A stretch of 9,984 nt of DNA from JALYIM01 sp040003205 (GTDB taxonomy: Bacteria > Acidobacteriota > Terriglobia > Terriglobales > Acidobacteriaceae): NCBI GenBank assembly GCA_040003205.1, contig JBDUDA010000105.1, positions 1 to 9,984 on the forward strand, read 5' to 3'. The position numbers and the translations under genes were made by a program. The notes under the pieces were generated by a model. The model saw only the letters and a list, made by a program, of their open reading frames with translations, was not told where the DNA came from and made no database searches. This document shows positions 5,984 through 9,984 of the stretch, piece after piece (within the stretch, counting starts at the first letter, position 1; each line of letters opens with the position of its first letter).

Positions 5984-7540
5984 ATGACTCCAGAATCGCT
6001 CGCTCGGACGGTTGAAGACTTTCTTGTGGGATCGAGCGGAGCGGTAGTGATTGAAGATGGCGGGATCATTTTCGATCTTGCGCAGGCGAAATACTCTATT
6101 TCGGGGGAGCATAACAAGTGCCTGCTACAGCTATGGTCGTCGGAGAGGAACGTTGTTCGCCGAATTCTGGATGCCGAAACGAAAAACGAAACTCTTCGGC
6201 TCGCAGTGCAGCGGCTGGGACACAGCAAAGCCTCTAAGCTGGAAATTTGCCGGGAACGCGACCGCCGCACCGTCAATGCGCGGCGCACGGCGCGGCTGGC
6301 TTATCAGAGGCAGTTGCGGTTGATGATCGAGAGGCGCTTCCCAGAGTTCGGCCAGGTTCAAGTGGGACGTTCAGCCGATCTTGCGCGCCAGGCTTCCGCA
6401 CCGGTTTACGCTTCCGGACTAGTCCGGCGCGGGCAATCAGCTTTCGCGGTATTGGGAGTGAATGACGAGGAGACGCAGGCATCCATTGACGCTGCTCTCA
6501 CCTTCGGCATTCTTTGGATGGATTCCTGCCGCCAGCGCCACGCAGGCAAAATGGTTGTGGAAGGATTGAAACTTTTCATCCCCGCGGGATGCTCCGCAAT
6601 AGTTCGCGATCGCATGGCAAACCTGCATCCGGAGGCGGCGAAGTGGCAGCTCTACGAATTCAATCAGCGCGAAGGCGAGGTGCGCGAGATGGATTGCTCG
6701 GATCGCGGAAATATTGACACTCGACTAGTCCGCTGGACTGATGACTGCGCCGCTCGCGAACGTTTTGCTGAGCCCATTCGGACGATCCAGGAGCTCATGC
6801 CGGAATCCGAAATCGCGATTTTGTCTCCCGCTGAAATCGCATTTCGCTGCCATGGCCTGGAGTTCGCTCGTGCCCGGCTCGCTCACAATGCAGTCACTTT
6901 TCGCAGTACGCCGGAAATTGTCTACGGAGTCGGCGCCAATGAAACTGTATTAAGTCAGATCAACTCCGCCACGTTTCGACACATTGTAAGAAGTATTGGC
7001 GAGGTGAGGCACGCAGAGGGGCCGAAGGACCATGCCTTGTGGAGGCTCCATCCCGAGCGCTGGCTGGAATCGCTGGTGTTTTTAAGGGTGGATGTGCTCG
7101 ATGGCAGGCTGGACCCGGCAGTTGCGTATTCTCAGGTCCCCGCGTTTTCAGCGTCAGATCGCGCCATGGTAGACGTGCTGACCAGCACTCGCGACGGTCG
7201 TCTCGCGGTCGTGGAATTGAAGGCTGACGAGGACGTCCACTTGCCACTTCAGGGATTGGATTACTGGTCTCGGGTGGCGTGGCACCAGGCACGGGGAGAG
7301 TTTCAGCGCTATGGATACTTCCCCGGACGCGAATTGTCGGACGCACCGCCGCTGTTATTCCTGGTTGCGCCGGCGCTGCATATTCATCCCGCCACCGACA
7401 CTCTGCTGCACTACATCTCTCCCAAGATCGAATGGAAACTGATCGGCATCGACGAGCGCTGGAGAGAAAATCTGCGAGTCATCTTCCGCAAGAATCCCGC
7501 GCGGGCAAGAGCGGCAGAAAACCAGCAAAATGTCGCGTGA
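5984..7540 (+). CDS. Putative PD-(D/E)XK nuclease-domain protein, novel N-terminus
   Basis: I do not recognise the whole protein (518 residues from the ATG at 5984). The C-terminal part carries the pattern of a PD-(D/E)XK nuclease: a helix with PERWLES (Glu358), then MVDVLTS (Asp397), VVELKA (Glu411, Lys413) and a helix QGLDY (Gln423, Tyr427). This D-x13-ExK-x9-QxxxY layout is that of RecB/Cas4/lambda-exonuclease-like folds. Nuclease activity is therefore inferred, not shown. Residues 1-350 form an uncharacterised part: a strand pair AVVIEDGGIIFDL, a basic helical stretch (ERDRRTVNARRTARLAYQRQ) that could bind nucleic acid, and a mixed region (AFAVLGVNDEETQASIDAAL). There is no signal peptide or membrane segment. 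The longest frame starts at 5882, but the extra 34 residues overlap the tldD promoter candidate and look unlike a conserved N-terminus. Neither start has a good Shine-Dalgarno; GTG at 5975 is another option. It converges on the dinB remnant, 21 bases away. Confidence 0.75.
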   Translation: MTPESLARTVEDFLVGSSGAVVIEDGGIIFDLAQAKYSISGEHNKCLLQLWSSERNVVRRILDAETKNETLRLAVQRLGHSKASKLEICRERDRRTVNARRTARLAYQRQLRLMIERRFPEFGQVQVGRSADLARQASAPVYASGLVRRGQSAFAVLGVNDEETQASIDAALTFGILWMDSCRQRHAGKMVVEGLKLFIPAGCSAIVRDRMANLHPEAAKWQLYEFNQREGEVREMDCSDRGNIDTRLVRWTDDCAARERFAEPIRTIQELMPESEIAILSPAEIAFRCHGLEFARARLAHNAVTFRSTPEIVYGVGANETVLSQINSATFRHIVRSIGEVRHAEGPKDHALWRLHPERWLESLVFLRVDVLDGRLDPAVAYSQVPAFSASDRAMVDVLTSTRDGRLAVVELKADEDVHLPLQGLDYWSRVAWHQARGEFQRYGYFPGRELSDAPPLLFLVAPALHIHPATDTLLHYISPKIEWKLIGIDERWRENLRVIFRKNPARARAAENQQNVA

Positions 7541-7561
7541 ACCGCGGAGGGAGGCTAAGAC

Positions 7562-8049
7562 CTACTTCCCTTTCCACGCGCCCAGTAGTCTGCGCACATC
7601 CACTAATTGCGCAACGTGGTAGGCATTATGGTCCGCGAGCAGCAGTGCCTCGCGCAGGATAGTCTGGCCATCCCCCCACGGAATTTTCTTAAACAGGTCA
7701 GTGCTTGAGCCGGCGATTAAATCCTGCATACCTGAGCATCCTGCTTGAAGGTCGTGACGCTTTTATCCCAAGCAGCGGGACTCGGCGGAGCCTCGGTTTT
7801 TGGCCAATACTCGTCGGGCCATTTCGGAGATTTGTGTTCGGCGTTGCGGCTGAATTCCAGAATGTCCCACTGAGCGATGCGGAGATGCTCAAGCAGCATC
7901 CACGGAGAATGCGGAAAGCCGTCCGGCTCGGTGCCGCGCAACTTCGCCGGTAGATCAGTTATTACGTCTTCGAACTTTGCATGCGCCTCCCCGCCCTTTA
8001 GCAGGGTGACCAATTGCTTTCGCAGCGCTTTGTCGGTTTCAGTTGGCAT
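7562..8049 (-). pseudogene. DinB/YfiT-family gene broken by a one-base frameshift
   Basis: The product is a DinB-like four-helix-bundle protein (putative metal-dependent enzyme). The first frame, from ATG 8049, reads MPTETDKALRKQ and includes the first metal-type histidine (His55 in WMLLEHLRIAQWDI). It goes out of frame after residue 106 (Gln, codon 7734-7732) and stops at 7717. The next frame then continues the family without a gap: MQDLIAGSSTDLFKK, then IPWGDGQTILREALLLADHN, AYHVAQ and RRLLGAWKGK, ending in TAG at 7562-7564. It supplies the DHNAYH histidines. Adding one G to the GG at 7731-7732 would restore a 162-residue protein (..DAQGMQDL..), the normal family length. As written, the triad is split and the product would be inactive. 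Either a real recent mutation or a sequence error fits. The start at 8049 is chosen over 8070 because of a good Shine-Dalgarno; it overlaps the uvrC-like stop by 11 bases. Confidence 0.88.
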
Positions 8050-9181
8050 GTTCAACTTCCTTTTCGCCATGATAGACGCGCGAAATTCCCCGCACCAGGC
8101 GTCGCATTGGGAGCGTCCCTTTATCGTCGCAGAAGAAAATTTCCCCCACCCGGCTGCTACGGAAATACCAGCGTTTTAAAATTGCCAAGTGTTCCATAGT
8201 TGCGAGCGCGCTCATGCTGGGGTGAGGAGGCATTGCCGCAAGAGCTTCGATTACGCGCCCCTCCATCGAGTGCGATTTCATGTGATCAGGCGCTTGGATG
8301 CTGAAAGTCCGTGGTCCAGAAATACATCCGGCGCTAATCGTGAAAAAAGTAACGGCGAGAGGGCTGGAATTAGTCTGCACGATCACTCCGGCGAGACGAT
8401 CAATGCGATGAACGATTTCCGAAACTTGATTGACGACCGGCTTAATTTTTTCCAGACGAGCGTGCATAGAGGCAGCCGCCTCGAAATCCATAGTGGCTGA
8501 CGCATGGTCGCGCTGGGAAGAAATCTCCCTTAGGAGCGAATGGCCATTGCTATCGAAATAAGCCTGCACGCGCTCTACTTCGAAGCGGTACTCGTCGTCG
8601 CTGCATCCTTTAAAACAGGGCGCGAGGCACATCTTCATCTCTGAGTAAATGCATCCGGGAAATTGCGGATCGGGATGGAGGTCGTCCACGCAGCGGCGCA
8701 TTTTGAACAGGTCCAGAGAGTCGCTGGCAAACTTTTCGGCGGCGGAGCGGGACGGAAATGGACCGTAGTAAGCCGACTTGCCGGTCGCGCCGCCCAATCG
8801 CGTCGTCACTGACGCCCGCGGATAGGCGTTGTCGAGGTGTAATTTGACCAGCGGCGCAAATCGAAAACGCAACCGTGACAAGTAAGTCTTCGGAAAGCTG
8901 TCGCGCAGCAACCGATACAGGAGAAATCCAGATTCGAAATCTGAACCTGTGGGAGTGTATTGAATCTCCTTCACGCGATCACGCAGGTTGAGTCGTCGCG
9001 TCAGTTCAGTCAGCGGACCTAAAAGCCTTTGCAGACGCCGCCGCAAATTCGCGGTTTTGCTGATGTAGGGATCGGAAGCCGGGTCGTGTCCGCGTAGGCG
9101 AAATACTGCCGGCGAGTCTGGGATCGCAGATAAAATTTCCCGCTCACTCAGCGGATCGAACTCGACTCGTTCAGTCAGCAC
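8039..9181 (-). CDS. UvrC-like protein: GIY-YIG and UVR parts only
   Basis: This 380-residue protein matches the N-terminal half of excinuclease UvrC. Residues 24-50 resemble the GIY-YIG nuclease core: PAVFRLRG stands for 'GvYrf.d' and PYISKTANLRRRL for 'YIGKa.nLr.Rv', so the YIG glycine is serine. A glutamate is present in the following helix (SDFESGFLLYRLL, 80-92). Next come YYGPFPS (138-144), a cysteine-rich part (Cys164, 177, 185, 189 and 193; EMKMCLAPCFKGC is the UvrC 'ikrClaPC.g'), and a UVR motif with MDFEAAASMHARLEKIK (231-247) that binds UvrB in UvrC. The RNase H-like endonuclease and helix-hairpin-helix domains of full UvrC (about 600 residues) are absent. It differs from Cho, which lacks the UVR part. 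The start is GTG; an in-frame TAG lies 12-10 bases upstream, so no longer form is possible. It follows the DnaC-like gene by 42 bases. A repair or specialised nuclease role is inferred. Confidence 0.85.
   Translation of the reverse strand: MLTERVEFDPLSEREILSAIPDSPAVFRLRGHDPASDPYISKTANLRRRLQRLLGPLTELTRRLNLRDRVKEIQYTPTGSDFESGFLLYRLLRDSFPKTYLSRLRFRFAPLVKLHLDNAYPRASVTTRLGGATGKSAYYGPFPSRSAAEKFASDSLDLFKMRRCVDDLHPDPQFPGCIYSEMKMCLAPCFKGCSDDEYRFEVERVQAYFDSNGHSLLREISSQRDHASATMDFEAAASMHARLEKIKPVVNQVSEIVHRIDRLAGVIVQTNSSPLAVTFFTISAGCISGPRTFSIQAPDHMKSHSMEGRVIEALAAMPPHPSMSALATMEHLAILKRWYFRSSRVGEIFFCDDKGTLPMRRLVRGISRVYHGEKEVEHAN
8056..8062 (-). promoter_or_regulatory. Shine-Dalgarno that fixes the dinB start
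   Basis: On the minus strand AAGGAAG lies six bases before the ATG at 8049 and inside the end of the uvrC-like gene. The alternative in-frame ATG at 8070 has no such sequence before it. The 11-base overlap with the upstream stop suggests translational coupling. Confidence 0.7.
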
Positions 9182-9187
9182 ACGGCA

Positions 9188-9193
9188 ATTCTA
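9188..9193 (-). promoter_or_regulatory. Candidate -10 box of a leaderless uvrC-like transcript
   Basis: TAGAAT on the minus strand is followed by six bases (TGCCGT) and then the GTG start. There is no Shine-Dalgarno. The hexamer and distance match those before selD and the DUF2393-like gene (TACAAT-N6-ATG). No -35 is evident. If real, the gene can be expressed independently of the DnaC-like gene upstream. Confidence 0.35.
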
Positions 9194-9223
9194 GTTTCAT
9201 GACGAGGAAGAGAAACAGAAAAC

Positions 9224-9984
9224 TTAGCGGAAGTTGGCGTTGCGTACCGTCTGGCGAAAGTCTTCGCCATCCATCTTAATAATGCGGCACATCTCGTGTA
9301 GGCGGGAGCGCATGCGCTCTCCTATGCGGTCTCCAAGGGTTTCATCGCGATTCGCGCAGCGCGGGCCGGAAACAAAACCGGCCGGCTTGTCGTCGAAATT
9401 GGTAGTAATGATCGTGGTGCGCTTGTCGTTGTAGCGCGTGTTCAAAATCAGACTTACAGTGTCCCACACCCAGTCCGTCGGCTTGACCGCGCCCAGTTCA
9501 TCCAAAAGCAGAATTTCGGTCTCGAATACCGGTCGCAGAACATCGAGTTCTGTAGCTTTGACAGAATCATTGTAGGAATTTTGAATCTGCTTCAGCAATT
9601 CTCGATAGTCATAAAAGAGGCACGCAATTCCCTTGCTACGGATTAACTCCTTCACAATCCCAGCCGCGAGGTGGGTTTTCCCGACTCCGATGCTGCCGAT
9701 GATCAAGAGCCCAGTGTTGTCGATTGGATAATCTTCTACAAACCGGCATGCTGATAGTCGAGCCGAAGCCAATCCGCGATGAGATCCGTCGAACTCAAAA
9801 TTAGATAGCTCGCAGTGTTCGTACCGCTTGGGAATACGGGCCGCGTCGAGCAAAGACTGGGCGCGTGCCTGAAGGCGGCAATCGCAGCGAGTCACGCGGC
9901 GATCTGCACCTCGCGACAAATTGTCCTGTGCTGTGGGCTTCCAACCCGTGCCCGAGCATATGGGACAAACCTCAACCGGAGTTT
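9224..9984 (-). CDS. DnaC/IstB-type AAA+ ATPase (helicase loader-like), 5' partial
   Basis: This is an AAA+ ATPase of the DnaC/IstB/DnaI type, which in relatives loads the replicative helicase or serves a transposase. The frame is open to the window edge, so the true start lies outside; the TTG at 9919 is only an internal codon. Counting from that TTG, Walker A is GSIGVGKT (75-82), Walker B is LLLDELG (137-143), sensor 1 is TIITTN (169-174), and the arginine-rich GERMRSRLHEM (200-210) is the box VII region. Upstream of the TTG the frame encodes CPICSGTGW, and CDC follows at 12-14. This C-x2-C...C-x-C set looks like a zinc-binding N-terminus, as in DnaI/DnaC-like proteins. No IS transposase (istA) or inverted repeats are in the window, so a chromosomal helicase-loader-like role is more likely than a mobile element. 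The uvrC-like gene follows 42 bases later. Confidence 0.88.
   Translation of the reverse strand, partial: TPVEVCPICSGTGWKPTAQDNLSRGADRRVTRCDCRLQARAQSLLDAARIPKRYEHCELSNFEFDGSHRGLASARLSACRFVEDYPIDNTGLLIIGSIGVGKTHLAAGIVKELIRSKGIACLFYDYRELLKQIQNSYNDSVKATELDVLRPVFETEILLLDELGAVKPTDWVWDTVSLILNTRYNDKRTTIITTNFDDKPAGFVSGPRCANRDETLGDRIGERMRSRLHEMCRIIKMDGEDFRQTVRNANFR

Noticed and set aside
7541..7561. Bidirectional terminator between the nuclease-like gene and the dinB remnant.
   Set aside because: Only 21 bases, with a CCGCGG palindrome and a weak AGGGA/TCCCT pairing; not enough for a hairpin call.
7717..7734. Programmed -1 frameshifting in the dinB gene.
   Set aside because: The site (GCTCAGGTATGC) has no slippery heptamer, and I see no stem-loop or internal Shine-Dalgarno close by. 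A lost G is simpler.
7698..7892. A separate small minus-strand frame over the dinB region.
   Set aside because: Neither its start nor its translation fits a protein. The dinB continuation is in the other frame, from 7729 down to 7562.
9224..9984. IstB subunit of an IS21-type insertion sequence.
   Set aside because: No istA, terminal inverted repeats or target duplication are visible, and the zinc-type N-terminus favours the DnaC/DnaI side. The far side is not visible, so this is not fully excluded.
1..9984. CRISPR array, tRNA, rRNA, prophage or toxin-antitoxin module.
   Set aside because: I found no regularly spaced repeats, tRNA cloverleaf arms, rRNA-like stretches or phage or toxin genes on either strand.

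Overview
The window looks like ordinary, gene-dense chromosome from a GC-rich Gram-negative-type bacterium, most likely an Acidobacteriota (Terriglobia-like) genome. That placement is inference. It rests on a small membrane-anchored DUF2393-like protein, two intergenic repeats of the GTCATnnYGAGC type that I associate with such genomes, and the style of the proteins. I see no phage, transposon, CRISPR, rRNA or tRNA, and no gap over 300 bases without a gene.

Layout. Positions 1-546 hold the 3' end of an unrecognised plus-strand gene that runs in from outside the window. It converges on a minus-strand block, read from right to left: tldD (5838-4387), pmbA/tldE (4281-2893), a DUF2393-like anchored protein (2861-2358), selD (2249-1188) and a RibD/DHFR-fold reductase (1125-589). 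TldD and PmbA form the two-subunit TldD/E metalloprotease. SelD makes selenophosphate. Two 60-bp hairpin-bearing repeats sit in the tldD-pmbA and DUF2393-selD gaps. Divergent from tldD is a protein of about 518 residues (5984-7540) with a C-terminal PD-(D/E)XK nuclease signature and an N-terminal region I do not recognise. It is the best candidate here for something undescribed. The right end is a second minus-strand block: a DnaC/IstB-type AAA+ ATPase whose 5' end lies outside (9984-9224), a short UvrC-like GIY-YIG protein without the C-terminal nuclease half (9181-8039), and a DinB/YfiT-type gene broken by a one-base frameshift (8049-7562).

Expression signals. Three genes without a visible Shine-Dalgarno (selD, the DUF2393-like gene and the uvrC-like gene) each carry a TAnAAT hexamer exactly six bases before the start codon, where a -10 box of a leaderless transcript would be. 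The reductase gene, pmbA and the dinB remnant instead have clear Shine-Dalgarno sequences. An extended -10 promoter for tldD lies inside the longest possible 5' end of the divergent nuclease-like gene, which is one reason to prefer the later start there.
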